This document shows positions 1 to 9,460 of a stretch of DNA of 64,000 bases, piece after piece. Position 1 is the first letter of the stretch; each line of letters opens with the position of its first letter. Source of the stretch: UBA2336 sp964404445 (GTDB lineage: Bacteria > Bacteroidota > Bacteroidia > Cytophagales > Cyclobacteriaceae). Below the pieces are notes generated by a model. That model saw only the letters and a list, made by a program, of their open reading frames with translations, had not been told where the DNA came from and did not search any database. The translations under genes and the position numbers were made by a program. The stretch is taken from NCBI GenBank assembly GCA_964404445.1, contig CAYOJW010000001.1, positions 124,001 through 188,000 on the forward strand. Reading direction: 5' to 3'.

Positions 1-67
1 TTACCCAAACTTTGTGTGCGCGAAATCAGTTGAAAGAAATGCCGTTGAAACGGCACGTTAGCGAATT

Positions 68-1867
68 ATGAAAGAACTGAAGTACCTCAACAAATATTTA
101 GTCAAATACAAATACCATTTACTACTCGGGATTGTATTTGTTATTATCTCTACCTTTTTCCAGATTATCCCAGCGCAGTTGGTGCGCCATTCGATTGACT
201 TAGTTATCGATAACGTTTTGTTATACCGGTCGTTCGAAGGATTGCACCTGCAGGAAAGTTTCTTCAGCGTATTCGCGTTTGGTATTTTGTTATATGCCGG
301 GTTGATCCTGATCATGGCATTGTTGCGCGGCTTTTTTCTTTACCTCGTACGGCAGACCATCATCGTAATGTCGCGTTTAGTGGAGTACGATTTGAAAAAC
401 GAAATTTTCGCACACTACCAATCGCTTCCGTTAAGTTTCTACCGCAGAAACAATACGGGCGATTTAATGAACCGCATTTCGGAAGATGTAAGCCGTGTAC
501 GCATGTACCTGGGGCCTGTAATTATGTACGGTTTACAATTATTCACCTTGTTTGCCATTCTTATTCCCATCATGTTTCAAACCAATGCAACCCTCACCTG
601 GTATGCATTAATACCGTTGCCATTTCTTTCGGTTGGAATATATTTTGTGAACAGCATTGTTGAAAAGCGTTCGGAAGAAATCCAGAAGAGCCAATCCAAA
701 CTATCCACGTTTGTACAGGAAGCCTTTAGTGGTATTCGTGTTTTGAAATCGTTTAACCGCGAGGGTGAGTCGATTCAAAATTTTACCGTTGAAAGCGACA
801 ACTACCGAAAAGAGTCGCTCAAACTCACCAAAGTGCAGTCGTTATTCTTCCCGTTGATGACGGGGCTTATCGGCCTGAGTGTTATCCTGACGGTATATGC
901 CGGCAGCATGGAGGTTATCAATGGCAACCTGAGCCTTGGGTACGTTGCCGAGTTTATCATTTATGTGGGTATGCTTACCTGGCCGGTTGCTTCGTTAGGC
1001 TGGACAAGTAGTTTGTTACAGCGTGCCGAAGCCTCACAAAAACGCATTAACGAGTTTCTCAAAACACAAAACACCATTATCTCTGAAAAAGAATTGGTAC
1101 GGGAAATTGCAGGGAAAATTGAGTTCAGGAATGTTACATTCACCTATCCCGACACGGGCATTACAGCACTCAAAAACATTTCGTTTGTTGTAAACCCGGG
1201 CGAATCGCTGGCGATTATTGGAACCACCGGGTCGGGCAAGAGCACGGTATCGAACCTCATAGCTCGTCTTTATGATAGTCGCGATGGCCAGGTGTTGGTT
1301 GACGATATTCCGATTGAACACTATAACCTGCATTCGTTGCGCACACAATTAGGTTACGTGCCGCAGGATGTTTTCCTGTTCAGCGATACCATTCACAACA
1401 ATATTGGCTTTGGCCTGACCGACTCAAACACCGAACGTATTTATACAGCCGCCAAAGATGCCGATGTATATGAAAACATTATGGCTTTCCCGCAAGGGTT
1501 TGAAACACGCCTTGGTGAACGGGGCATTACGTTATCGGGCGGGCAAAAACAACGCGTTTCCATTGCACGAGCCATTGTGCGCGAACCAAAAATTTTAATG
1601 TTAGACGATGCCCTTTCGGCCGTAGATACCAAAACCGAAAACAATATTTTGAACAGTTTGAGGCGTATCATGCAAAACCGTACTTCCATTATTATTTCGC
1701 ACCGTGTTTCTTCGGCCAAGTTAGCCAATAAGATTGTTGTGTTAATGGACGGACAAATTGTGGAAGAGGGCACACACATTGCGTTGATCCGCAAGGGCGG
1801 AGTTTATAAAGATCTGTACCGCAAGCAACTTTCAACCGAAAAGGAACAAGCCTTACAGGCTACCTGA
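68..1867 (+). CDS. ABC exporter half-transporter, degenerate-site subunit (BmrC/YheI type)
   Basis: A 599-residue fused transmembrane plus ATPase subunit of an ABC multidrug or lipid exporter in the inner membrane. An N-terminal six-helix domain (about residues 15-310) precedes the ATPase domain, with Walker A GTTGSGKST at residue 385, signature LSGGQ at 489 and Walker B LMLDD. The catalytic Glu after Walker B is Asp (D514). That substitution is known in the degenerate-site partner of heterodimeric exporters such as BmrC/BmrD and TM287/288. The matching active subunit is probably the gene at 2648-4420 on the opposite strand. Only 67 bp lie upstream in the window, so the promoter is not defined. 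Substrate unknown. Confidence 0.93.
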   Translation: MKELKYLNKYLVKYKYHLLLGIVFVIISTFFQIIPAQLVRHSIDLVIDNVLLYRSFEGLHLQESFFSVFAFGILLYAGLILIMALLRGFFLYLVRQTIIVMSRLVEYDLKNEIFAHYQSLPLSFYRRNNTGDLMNRISEDVSRVRMYLGPVIMYGLQLFTLFAILIPIMFQTNATLTWYALIPLPFLSVGIYFVNSIVEKRSEEIQKSQSKLSTFVQEAFSGIRVLKSFNREGESIQNFTVESDNYRKESLKLTKVQSLFFPLMTGLIGLSVILTVYAGSMEVINGNLSLGYVAEFIIYVGMLTWPVASLGWTSSLLQRAEASQKRINEFLKTQNTIISEKELVREIAGKIEFRNVTFTYPDTGITALKNISFVVNPGESLAIIGTTGSGKSTVSNLIARLYDSRDGQVLVDDIPIEHYNLHSLRTQLGYVPQDVFLFSDTIHNNIGFGLTDSNTERIYTAAKDADVYENIMAFPQGFETRLGERGITLSGGQKQRVSIARAIVREPKILMLDDALSAVDTKTENNILNSLRRIMQNRTSIIISHRVSSAKLANKIVVLMDGQIVEEGTHIALIRKGGVYKDLYRKQLSTEKEQALQAT

Positions 1868-1875
1868 ACAATTTG

Positions 1876-2583
1876 TTAAAACACGTAACGCAAACCTACA
1901 CCGCCCTGCATTTTACGATACCCGGGGTCTTTCAGAATGTCGTAGTAATACTCTAACTCCATAAACGCTGAAATCGGGAGTTTGAAGTACGAATATTCGA
2001 TGCCAACTGCCGCCTGTACGCCCTGCGTTGTGCGCACGTGCGCTGTTTTAAAATGTTCGTTGAGGGGCGGTGTACCCGCTTCGGCTGTATAGTCGTATTC
2101 TATTTTCAGGTTTCGTATTTCCCAGCCAAGGCCGGCATATACCTGTAAACCGGTTGCAACCTGTTCGATACCGCGTTGGTACAGCACTTTTACATCGCCA
2201 ACCCAATCGGCTTTTACTTTGTGGGCAATGTAGGTGGCATCGGCCGGGGTGTATTCGGTAAACAAGTCGCTGTAATAACGGCTGTACAAACCACTGGCGG
2301 CACGGCCTCCGTCTATCGCAACGGCAAAGTGCTTGTTAGCATAATATTTATACGTGAGGGCAAACGGATCGCCCACTTTCACACCTAAACCGTGGTACGG
2401 AAAGCCCGTATCGACAAAAACAGGGCATACAACCTTGGCTTTCTGTCGTGAGATACGAATTGGAGGCCGGTTATTGGCAGATTTCGTGTAGTATTTTCCG
2501 CTGACTTTTGAGCTCTGGGCATGGGTTGTGAACACCACAAGCAGGCTTAAAACAAGGGGTAAGGCGGATTTTATAATGCGCAT
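1876..2583 (-). CDS. putative outer-membrane beta-barrel protein, unknown function
   Basis: A 235-residue protein with a signal peptide (MRIIKSALPLVLSLLVVFTTHAQ cleaved after HAQ), alternating hydrophobic/aromatic strands in the mature part and a C-terminal Phe in a strand-like end (GVGLRYVF). These fit a small outer-membrane beta-barrel. No family was recognised. It lies between the two ABC half-transporters, ending 8 bp from the convergent one and starting about 60 bp downstream of the other on the same strand, so a shared role is possible but unproven. A perfect TAnnTTTG box sits 5 nt before its ATG, which suggests its own promoter and a very short or absent leader. Confidence 0.75.
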   Translation of the reverse strand: MRIIKSALPLVLSLLVVFTTHAQSSKVSGKYYTKSANNRPPIRISRQKAKVVCPVFVDTGFPYHGLGVKVGDPFALTYKYYANKHFAVAIDGGRAASGLYSRYYSDLFTEYTPADATYIAHKVKADWVGDVKVLYQRGIEQVATGLQVYAGLGWEIRNLKIEYDYTAEAGTPPLNEHFKTAHVRTTQGVQAAVGIEYSYFKLPISAFMELEYYYDILKDPGYRKMQGGVGLRYVF

Positions 2584-2588
2584 TAAAG

Positions 2589-2596
2589 CAAATATA
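2589..2596 (-). promoter_or_regulatory. -7 promoter box TATATTTG
   Basis: Perfect match to the Bacteroidota consensus TAnnTTTG on the minus strand, with 5 nt between the box and the ATG at 2583. No convincing -33 TTTG was found at 19-21 nt upstream. If used, the transcript would start at or near the A of the start codon. Confidence 0.45.
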
Positions 2597-2647
2597 ACTG
2601 TTTCTGTTTATACACACTTAACCATCAGGTATTTTAGCCGCCCAGTG

Positions 2648-4420
2648 TCAAACAAACTCTTTATACTGCATTTTGTGAAGTTGAGTATAGAATCCTTCTT
2701 TTTGAAGCAGATTCTCGTGTGTTCCCGACTCTTTAATTTCGCCTTTATCGAGTACCACAATGTTATCTGCCTTTTGGATGGTTGACAGCCGATGGGCAAT
2801 TACAATGGAGGTTCGGCCTTTCATCATTTCACCGATAGCATTCTGGATCAGGTGTTCTGTTTCAGAATCAACCGATGAGGTCGCTTCGTCTAATACCAAT
2901 ATGCGCGGGTTATATACCATAGCACGGATAAACGAAATCAACTGGCGCTGACCTACCGATAATGTAGAACCTCGTTCCATCACGTTGTACGAAAGCTGGC
3001 CGGGCAACCGTTCGATAAATTTACGCGCCCCTACCAGGTCGGCTGCGCGCCAAACCATGTCTTCGGTAACATCGGGGTTACCTAATGTGATGTTGTTATA
3101 AATGCTATCGCTGAACAGGAACACATCCTGTAAAACAACTCCGATATTTCTTCGCAGGAAACCCAAGTCGTATTCACGGATGTCAACACCATCTACCTGT
3201 ATAGTCCCCTGGTTGATTTCATAAAAACGGCTCAGCAAATTAATAACCGATGATTTGCCCGCACCGGTTGCGCCTACCAGCGCCACGGTTTCACCGGCCT
3301 GAATATTCAGGTTAATGTTTTTCAGCACATAATCGGGTTCGTTATAGGCAAACGAAACCTGGCTGAAGGTTACATCGCCACGGATGTGCGCGGGTTTATG
3401 CGTTCCGTTTTGCTGTACATCTTCCTGACTGTCAAGAAGGTCAAGAATGCGCGATGAACTTACAATACCCATTTGCAGTGTATTGTACCGGTCGGCAATC
3501 ATACGGATTGGCCGGAAAAACATCTGCAAATACATGATAAACGCTATGAGCTTACCGACTGTCATGCCGGTAGTTTCGACATGGATAATACTTTGCGCAC
3601 CATACCATACCAACAACCCAATACCGGCTGCCGCAATAATTTCGGCTACCGGAAAATATATGGAGTAGTACAGCACCGAGCGCAAATTCGATTGTTTGTG
3701 CTCTTCGTTAATGGTTTTAAATTTTTCGAACTCGCGTTTTTCGCTGCCAAAAATCTGCACGATGTTCATTCCCGTTATGTGTTCCTGCACAAACGTATTC
3801 AGGTTGGCTACCGCGTTGCGCACATCGTTAAAAGCAACTTTTATTTTTTCTTTAAAGATGTAGGTAGAAATGAGCAACAACGGCAACGTAGCTAAGCTCA
3901 ATAACGCCATGCGCCAGTCGGTGTAAAACATTACCGCAACAATAAAGATCAGTTGCAACAGATCGCTGATGATAGCCGCCAGACCTTCGCTGAATACATC
4001 GGCCAGAGTTTCTACATCAGAAATGGTGCGTGTTACCAACCGGCCAATGGGTGTTTTATCGAAAAATTTTAACCGCAGGTTAACGAGGTGTTCGTACAGT
4101 TTTGTGCGAATGTCGCGAATCACTTGCTGCCCCAGCCAGCCCGACATATACGTGTGGATGTATTCGGCAAATGCCTGAACAATCAGCATACACAAGAGCA
4201 ACACCATCATCATTACCATGCCGTGGTAATCGCCCAGCGCTACATCGTGGTCGATGGTGTATTGAATAAGAATAGGGCGCAACGGTGTGAGCACCCCGAT
4301 AAAAAAGGTGAGAAATATCACTACATAAAACCTTCCTTTATACGGTTTTACAAACCTCATGAGGCGCTTTAGTACCCTGAAGTCGATAATATTTCCATTA
4401 GTTGTTTGTTCTTTTTCCAT
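2648..4420 (-). CDS. ABC exporter half-transporter, catalytic subunit (BmrD/YheH type)
   Basis: A 590-residue membrane-ATPase fusion. The transmembrane domain occupies about residues 25-330. Walker A GATGAGKSS is at residue 383, the signature is non-canonical (LSVGQRQL), and Walker B ends with the catalytic Glu (LVLDEATSS, E512). A non-canonical signature together with a complete Walker B is the expected complement of the Asp-containing subunit at 68-1867; together they would form one complete and one degenerate ATP site. The two genes converge instead of lying in one operon, with an outer-membrane protein gene between them. Likely function is drug or lipid export; the substrate cannot be read from the sequence. 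Confidence 0.93.
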   Translation of the reverse strand: MEKEQTTNGNIIDFRVLKRLMRFVKPYKGRFYVVIFLTFFIGVLTPLRPILIQYTIDHDVALGDYHGMVMMMVLLLCMLIVQAFAEYIHTYMSGWLGQQVIRDIRTKLYEHLVNLRLKFFDKTPIGRLVTRTISDVETLADVFSEGLAAIISDLLQLIFIVAVMFYTDWRMALLSLATLPLLLISTYIFKEKIKVAFNDVRNAVANLNTFVQEHITGMNIVQIFGSEKREFEKFKTINEEHKQSNLRSVLYYSIYFPVAEIIAAAGIGLLVWYGAQSIIHVETTGMTVGKLIAFIMYLQMFFRPIRMIADRYNTLQMGIVSSSRILDLLDSQEDVQQNGTHKPAHIRGDVTFSQVSFAYNEPDYVLKNINLNIQAGETVALVGATGAGKSSVINLLSRFYEINQGTIQVDGVDIREYDLGFLRRNIGVVLQDVFLFSDSIYNNITLGNPDVTEDMVWRAADLVGARKFIERLPGQLSYNVMERGSTLSVGQRQLISFIRAMVYNPRILVLDEATSSVDSETEHLIQNAIGEMMKGRTSIVIAHRLSTIQKADNIVVLDKGEIKESGTHENLLQKEGFYTQLHKMQYKEFV

Positions 4421-4444
4421 GCACTTTTTCGCAAGCCCGTGAGC

Positions 4445-5191
4445 TTACTTCAAAAAAATTGAAGAAGGGTATTTCACCTTCATTAAATATAATCCTTCGG
4501 GCGACACATTTTGCCCGGCCGTGCGCCTGTCTTTACTGTCGATAATAGTCTGAAACTCTTTCAGTGAAAGTTTCCCGGCTCCAACATCCAGTAACGTTCC
4601 TACCAGCGCCCGAACCATGCCCCGTAAAAAACGGTTTGCCGTAACCACAAAAACAAGCTGATCTTTTTTTTGTTTCCATTCGGCCTGGTGAATGTTGCAC
4701 CGGAAATGGTTAACGTTTGTTTTTACCTTACTGAAACTCTTAAAATCATGTTCGCCCAGTAATAACGTGGCTGCGGCATTCATGGTTTGGGTATCGGTCG
4801 ATTTAAAATAGTGCAACGCAAACCCTTCGAGCAATGCATTTTTACGGAGCGTGATTTTGTAATGATACGTGCGGCTGATGGCATCGAAGCGGGCACTTGC
4901 CGCTGGTTTTACAGCGCGAATAGATTGAATGGAAATATCCTTGGGCAACAGTATATTCAATCGGTGTCGAAAATCTTGCGGAATAATTTTTTTTTCGATG
5001 TCGGCATGAAAAAATTGCTGTTCGCAATGCACGCCTGTATCGGTACGGCCGCTTCCGATAATCTCAATCTTTTTCCGCAACAATTGAGCAAGCACACCTT
5101 CTACGACTTCCTGAATGGTAATGGCATTGTGCTGAGTTTGCCAGCCTTTGTAGTTTGTCCCTTTATAAGCTATCTCGAAGAAGTATCTCAT
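4445..5191 (-). CDS. truA: tRNA pseudouridine(38-40) synthase TruA
   Basis: A 248-residue enzyme that converts uridines 38-40 of the tRNA anticodon arm to pseudouridine. The motif GSGRTDTGVHC holds the catalytic Asp, and the N-terminus MRYFFEIAYKGTNYKGWQ is the standard family start. The reading frame stays open 10 codons further upstream to a TTG, but that stretch is translated from a tandem ttaacaa repeat and is not expected in the protein, so the ATG at 5191 is chosen. It follows the ABC gene's start region by about 25 bp on the same strand and could be transcribed together with it. Confidence 0.95.
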   Translation of the reverse strand: MRYFFEIAYKGTNYKGWQTQHNAITIQEVVEGVLAQLLRKKIEIIGSGRTDTGVHCEQQFFHADIEKKIIPQDFRHRLNILLPKDISIQSIRAVKPAASARFDAISRTYHYKITLRKNALLEGFALHYFKSTDTQTMNAAATLLLGEHDFKSFSKVKTNVNHFRCNIHQAEWKQKKDQLVFVVTANRFLRGMVRALVGTLLDVGAGKLSLKEFQTIIDSKDRRTAGQNVSPEGLYLMKVKYPSSIFLK

Positions 5192-5271
5192 TCTTAAAAA
5201 TTGACAATTAACAATTAACAATGAGCAATATTCGCATACTGCCTATTAGCAACTGCCAAATGTGTTTTGTA

Positions 5272-6465
5272 TTATACATTCTCATAGATAATAGCTGCAC
5301 CCTGCCCCACGCCAATACACATCGTGGCCAGCCCGTAGCGAACGTTTCTTTTTTTCATTTCGTGAATAAGTGTAGCGCTGATGCGCACACCACTGCACCC
5401 TAACGGATGGCCGATAGCAATAGCGCCACCGTTCACGTTTACAATTTCAGGATCGAGGTCAAGGTCGTGCATACAGGCTAAGGCTTGTGCTGCAAACGCC
5501 TCGTTCAACTCCACCAATCCTACATCGCCAATTTTTAAGCCCGCACGCTTCAATGCTTTTTGTGTTGCCGGAACGGGGCCAATACCCATGTGGGCAGGCT
5601 CTACCCCGGCCACCGCCATCGATACAACTTTTGCCAACGGTTTAAGATTGTATTTCAACACCACATCTTCACTTACAATGAGCGATGCTGCGGCTCCATC
5701 GTTTATGCCCGATGAGTTGCCCGCTGTTACACTGCCGTTTTCTTTGAACGCTGGTTTTAATGCCGCTAATTTTTCGAGTGATGTTGCACGCGGGTGTTCG
5801 TCCTTATCAACCTGAATCGTTTCTTTTCCTTTTGTTACCGGAACAGGAACTACTTCGGCAGCAAATTTTCCGGCTTCAAATGCTTGTTGGTATCTCGTTT
5901 GCGATTGAAGTGCAAACTCGTCCTGTTTTGCACGGTTGATGTTCCATTTCGTTGCAACATTTTCGGCTGTTTCGCCCATCGAATACGGATGGTACAACTT
6001 CGATAACTTCGAGTTCACAAACCGCCAGCCCATTGTAGTATCAAAAATTTCGGCTTTGCGCGAAAAAGTATCTTCAGCTTTCGGCATAACAAACGGGGCG
6101 CGGCTCATGCTTTCGACACCGGCCGCAATAAATACATCACCAGTGCCCGTCATAATTCCGCGTGAAGCGTCCATGATAGCCTGTAATCCGGAAGCGCACA
6201 ATCGGTTTACGGTAACACCGGCAACACTCACCGGCAACCCGGCCAACAACAACGCCATGCGTGCTACGTTGCGGTTATCTTCGCCCGATTGGTTAGCCGC
6301 ACCGGCAATAACGTCTTCTACCAACTCCGGGCTGATGGCGGTATTCCGCGCCAGCAGGCTTTTAATGGCATGCGCCATTAGGTCGTCAGGCCGAACGCCC
6401 GACAACACCCCTCCGTATTTACCAATGGGCGTGCGCAGAATATCAACAACGTAAGCGGGTTTCAT
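5272..6465 (-). CDS. acetyl-CoA acyltransferase, PcaF/PaaJ-like thiolase
   Basis: A 397-residue thiolase that would cleave or form 3-oxoacyl-CoA. The nucleophile Cys is in NRLCASGLQA (about residue 90); the C-terminal HPLGCSG and CIGVGQG blocks carry the catalytic His and Cys. The combination TTMGWRFVN and MCIGVGQG is typical of 3-oxoadipyl-CoA thiolases (PcaF, PaaJ) rather than of FadA or biosynthetic AtoB enzymes. No other beta-ketoadipate or phenylacetate genes are nearby, so it may simply serve fatty acid or general acyl-CoA degradation. It is divergent from the DUF4293 gene, 55 bp apart. Confidence 0.9.
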   Translation of the reverse strand: MKPAYVVDILRTPIGKYGGVLSGVRPDDLMAHAIKSLLARNTAISPELVEDVIAGAANQSGEDNRNVARMALLLAGLPVSVAGVTVNRLCASGLQAIMDASRGIMTGTGDVFIAAGVESMSRAPFVMPKAEDTFSRKAEIFDTTMGWRFVNSKLSKLYHPYSMGETAENVATKWNINRAKQDEFALQSQTRYQQAFEAGKFAAEVVPVPVTKGKETIQVDKDEHPRATSLEKLAALKPAFKENGSVTAGNSSGINDGAAASLIVSEDVVLKYNLKPLAKVVSMAVAGVEPAHMGIGPVPATQKALKRAGLKIGDVGLVELNEAFAAQALACMHDLDLDPEIVNVNGGAIAIGHPLGCSGVRISATLIHEMKKRNVRYGLATMCIGVGQGAAIIYENV

Positions 6466-6500
6466 TATTTTAGTTGGAGGGTGAGGTCTGATTATTTTCT

Positions 6501-6508
6501 TAGTTTTG
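6501..6508 (+). promoter_or_regulatory. -7 promoter box TAGTTTTG
   Basis: Matches TAnnTTTG and lies 12 nt before the ATG at 6521. A TTG occurs about 24 nt further upstream, slightly outside the usual spacing. Probably drives the DUF4293 gene. Confidence 0.4.
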
Positions 6509-6520
6509 CCGGCAAGTTAA

Positions 6521-6982
6521 ATGAACATCAATATGTGGCAAAGAATTCAAACGGTATTTCTGGGCGTTGCGGTTATCGCGTTGATTGTAGCGCTGATCTT
6601 GCCGGTGTGGGAAGCACGGACGGGCGAAGAAAAAATTGTACTTACCCCGTTTTACCTGTCAACCGGAACACAATTTTTATATATGCCGTATTCGATTACC
6701 GCAGTGCTGGCCGTAGCCGGGCTTACGCTGGCTTTTTTAACGATCAAACGGTACGACAACCGGTTAGTGCAAATGAAATTAGCCGCGCTGAACACGCTTA
6801 TTTTAATGGGTGTAATGATTTGCATCGTGGTTTTTGTAGTGAAGCTTAACAACCAATACCCTATTGCGCGCAATGGCTTAGGTATGTATTTCGTATTTGC
6901 CGCTGTTATGTGCAATTGGCTGGCGCTGCGCTTTATCAGGCGCGATGAACGGATTGTGAGGGACTCGGACAGGTTGCGGTAG
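6521..6982 (+). CDS. DUF4293 family membrane protein
   Basis: A 153-residue membrane protein with four predicted helices (about residues 12-32, 52-72, 85-107, 118-138) and a charged C-terminus. The opening MWQRIQTVFLGVAV resembles the DUF4293 start (MIQRIQ...), a family known mainly from Bacteroidota and without an assigned function. That resemblance also makes the second ATG at 6533 a possible true start. It stands alone, divergent from the thiolase and convergent with the metallopeptidase gene. Confidence 0.8.
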   Translation: MNINMWQRIQTVFLGVAVIALIVALILPVWEARTGEEKIVLTPFYLSTGTQFLYMPYSITAVLAVAGLTLAFLTIKRYDNRLVQMKLAALNTLILMGVMICIVVFVVKLNNQYPIARNGLGMYFVFAAVMCNWLALRFIRRDERIVRDSDRLR

Positions 6983-6999
6983 CACTCATTTACTGAAGG

Positions 7000-9453
7000 T
7001 TAATGTTGTACTAAAATCTTTCTTTGAATAATCCCTTCTTTATTAACGATATTCAGGTAATAGGTTCCTTGTGGAAGATTACTCACCGGGATGGTTGTAT
7101 TCTCTTCTGTTAGTTTCGTAGAGTGAACAAGTTCCCGCTGGTCATTATAAAGCTTTAATTCCGTTGCTTGTTCAAAATCTGTAATTGATACATTGAAACT
7201 TTCATTGGCAGGGTTAGGGTAAATTAAGTAGGGATAATATGGCTGTGAATAACTGAAAAACAACAAATACTTATCCTGGCACGCGCCTTCTCCTGAGATT
7301 TTAAATGTAAAAGGGATTCCACCAGACATATAGGGCAGTTGCAAGTAAAGCTTACCCTCTGAGCTGTTATATTGCCAATAAAGAGGCTGTACAGACCCTG
7401 TATAGGTAACTGACTTCCCCCCCATACTGTATAGTGTTATGATTGCCATACAACCCTGTCGCAAATACAATGGTGCATAAGTAGTTGGTAAAGAACCGCT
7501 TGACCCCGGATTATACGTGTTATGGAAATAACATGCTTCTTGGGAATAGACTCCTGCTTGCACCGGGTTGCTATGATCGCTCCCGATTTGCTTGGTTAAT
7601 GTACGGGGTCCACAAGATCCGCTTATGGTGGCAGTTAATGTTGTGGTTGACGGGTAGCCGTATGTGTTATTAATGGTGAGTTCGTTTATGTTTGGCGAAT
7701 TGTGAACAAGCGTTGGATAGGGTGCGCTATTCCAGGTTGATGACCAAGTCACCGTGGTTCCTGATGGAAGGTTACTTATCTGATATACTTCGCTGGCGCA
7801 TATAATAGCCGCACCCGTGGTAGCCATCACTACCCCACTATAAGCATTGCCTACCCCTACGGCATACCAAGCGTCCGTAACAGCCTTTACTTCAGTAGAG
7901 TTCGCGCAAAAAATTGCTGTCGCTGCGTTAATCATCGCTGTTCTGACTGATGAATATGTTGTTGTTGCATCCAAATAATTATTAAAAACGGCCTCCATTA
8001 TTAGTTCTTCTGCCCGATCAAGTCCGATACCTGTAACGTTATAACTGTTCCCAACATCGTTAGTGCCGCTTTTCCCATTAACTAAAATGTAAAACCAATG
8101 TGACAGCACTCCACTTCTTACATAATGATCTCCGGAATTGTACTGCGAACCTCCGAATGTGTTGGCAATTTTTGTGTGGGCATTATTATCATTGGTGTTC
8201 TGTAGGTTTCTCAAAAAAGACTTTCCATTTGCCATGACCTGCTCCCCAATTCGCCATGTTGAACTTGGGCGAATCCGTTGTTCAAAAATGGCACCCCAAA
8301 TGTCGCTCATCCCCTCATCGAACGCTGCTCTATCTCCGGAATAAAGCCACCCTATTTGGAAATCCGTGATGCCATGCCCAAATTCGTGGGCGACAACGTC
8401 TATGGCAGCTAAAGGCTTGAACGTAGAAACACCTTGCCCGAAATAAAGTACGTTAATGGTATTGTCCCAAAAAGCATTATCTCTTTGTAAAGTATTAGTC
8501 CCATATCGTATATATGCATTAATTGGCTCATTGTTATCATCAAAACTGTTGATGCCGTGTGTATTGCTCAGGTAGTCATAAATTTCCTGCAACGTCCAAT
8601 GCACGTCCAGTCCCATATCGTTTTTGCTGGCCGAGTGTTCGGCTGCCGTCCAATTGTTGTCATTGTCAATCAGTTCAACAGCATTGGCAATTAGCGTGGT
8701 GTTGTTTTGCATGTTCCGTGTGTGAATGGTTGCGCCTCGTGTATTGTCAAACAAACGGTGACCACCTGTTACAGGGTCGGTTTGAGCCTGCCGGCTACCA
8801 CTGTAGCGCGTGGCAAATGTACCTGTCAAATCGGTCAGTCGTGGTTCAGTAGCCACTACTTCACCCGTATGGGCATCTACAAACCCTACTTCGTCATTAT
8901 GCTCATGATCAGCCTGTAAGTAAACCCGGTACACCAGTTCCACAGAAACAAGGGTGTCTTTACTCGTTACTTTACTGATTTCTTTTACAAGCAATTCCGT
9001 TATACTCCCAGCCACTTTTTCTTTCTCAATATTTTTGAATTTCAGAAAGCTATTGATTGCATCTTCCTGTGTTATGGAAGGCGTGGCATTCAGGCCTTCC
9101 ACCGCCACATAATGGCCGTTGGCAAAGTACATTTGCCCGTCTTTGAAATGGAAGTTATAGCCTGCACCTTCCACCTTCACACCCTGGTAATGTTGGTCGT
9201 AGTGTTCATGGACGAAGCCGGGGCGTTTCGATTTGTAGGGCACTTTCTCAAAATGATCAGTCGCTTTTACGTCAAGGTATTGCGTAAAGAAATCGCTGGC
9301 AGTGCGTGGTGACTTCTCCCCTTCAGAACCACGGAACTCCACAGAGGTTATCGTTCCTTTGCTGTTCCGTTCAATTAATCCCAATTTTTCAGTTTGTGAA
9401 AAGCATAAAAAAGAAATTGCTGAAAGTGCAATGCAGGTAATAGTCTTTTTCAT
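7000..9453 (-). CDS. secreted M4 (thermolysin-like) metallopeptidase with T9SS sorting domain
   Basis: An 817-residue exported protease. Order: signal peptide (residues 1-19), FTP/PepSY-type propeptide (about 45-200), M4 catalytic domain with zinc-binding HEFGH at residues 356-360 and the second zinc site FDEGMSDIWG some 25 residues later, an M4 C-terminal domain, an Ig/PKD-like segment, and a C-terminal T9SS type A sorting domain starting near IYPNPANESF. It would be exported by Sec, moved across the outer membrane by T9SS, and released or anchored after the sorting domain is removed. Role: degradation of extracellular protein. The small lipoprotein gene just upstream on the same strand may be co-transcribed. 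Confidence 0.95.
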   Translation of the reverse strand: MKKTITCIALSAISFLCFSQTEKLGLIERNSKGTITSVEFRGSEGEKSPRTASDFFTQYLDVKATDHFEKVPYKSKRPGFVHEHYDQHYQGVKVEGAGYNFHFKDGQMYFANGHYVAVEGLNATPSITQEDAINSFLKFKNIEKEKVAGSITELLVKEISKVTSKDTLVSVELVYRVYLQADHEHNDEVGFVDAHTGEVVATEPRLTDLTGTFATRYSGSRQAQTDPVTGGHRLFDNTRGATIHTRNMQNNTTLIANAVELIDNDNNWTAAEHSASKNDMGLDVHWTLQEIYDYLSNTHGINSFDDNNEPINAYIRYGTNTLQRDNAFWDNTINVLYFGQGVSTFKPLAAIDVVAHEFGHGITDFQIGWLYSGDRAAFDEGMSDIWGAIFEQRIRPSSTWRIGEQVMANGKSFLRNLQNTNDNNAHTKIANTFGGSQYNSGDHYVRSGVLSHWFYILVNGKSGTNDVGNSYNVTGIGLDRAEELIMEAVFNNYLDATTTYSSVRTAMINAATAIFCANSTEVKAVTDAWYAVGVGNAYSGVVMATTGAAIICASEVYQISNLPSGTTVTWSSTWNSAPYPTLVHNSPNINELTINNTYGYPSTTTLTATISGSCGPRTLTKQIGSDHSNPVQAGVYSQEACYFHNTYNPGSSGSLPTTYAPLYLRQGCMAIITLYSMGGKSVTYTGSVQPLYWQYNSSEGKLYLQLPYMSGGIPFTFKISGEGACQDKYLLFFSYSQPYYPYLIYPNPANESFNVSITDFEQATELKLYNDQRELVHSTKLTEENTTIPVSNLPQGTYYLNIVNKEGIIQRKILVQH

Positions 9454-9460
9454 AGGATAT

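Noticed and set aside
5192..5221. Upstream TTG start for truA
   Set aside because: The extra 10 codons come from a tandem ttaacaa repeat and precede the conserved family start at the ATG 5191.
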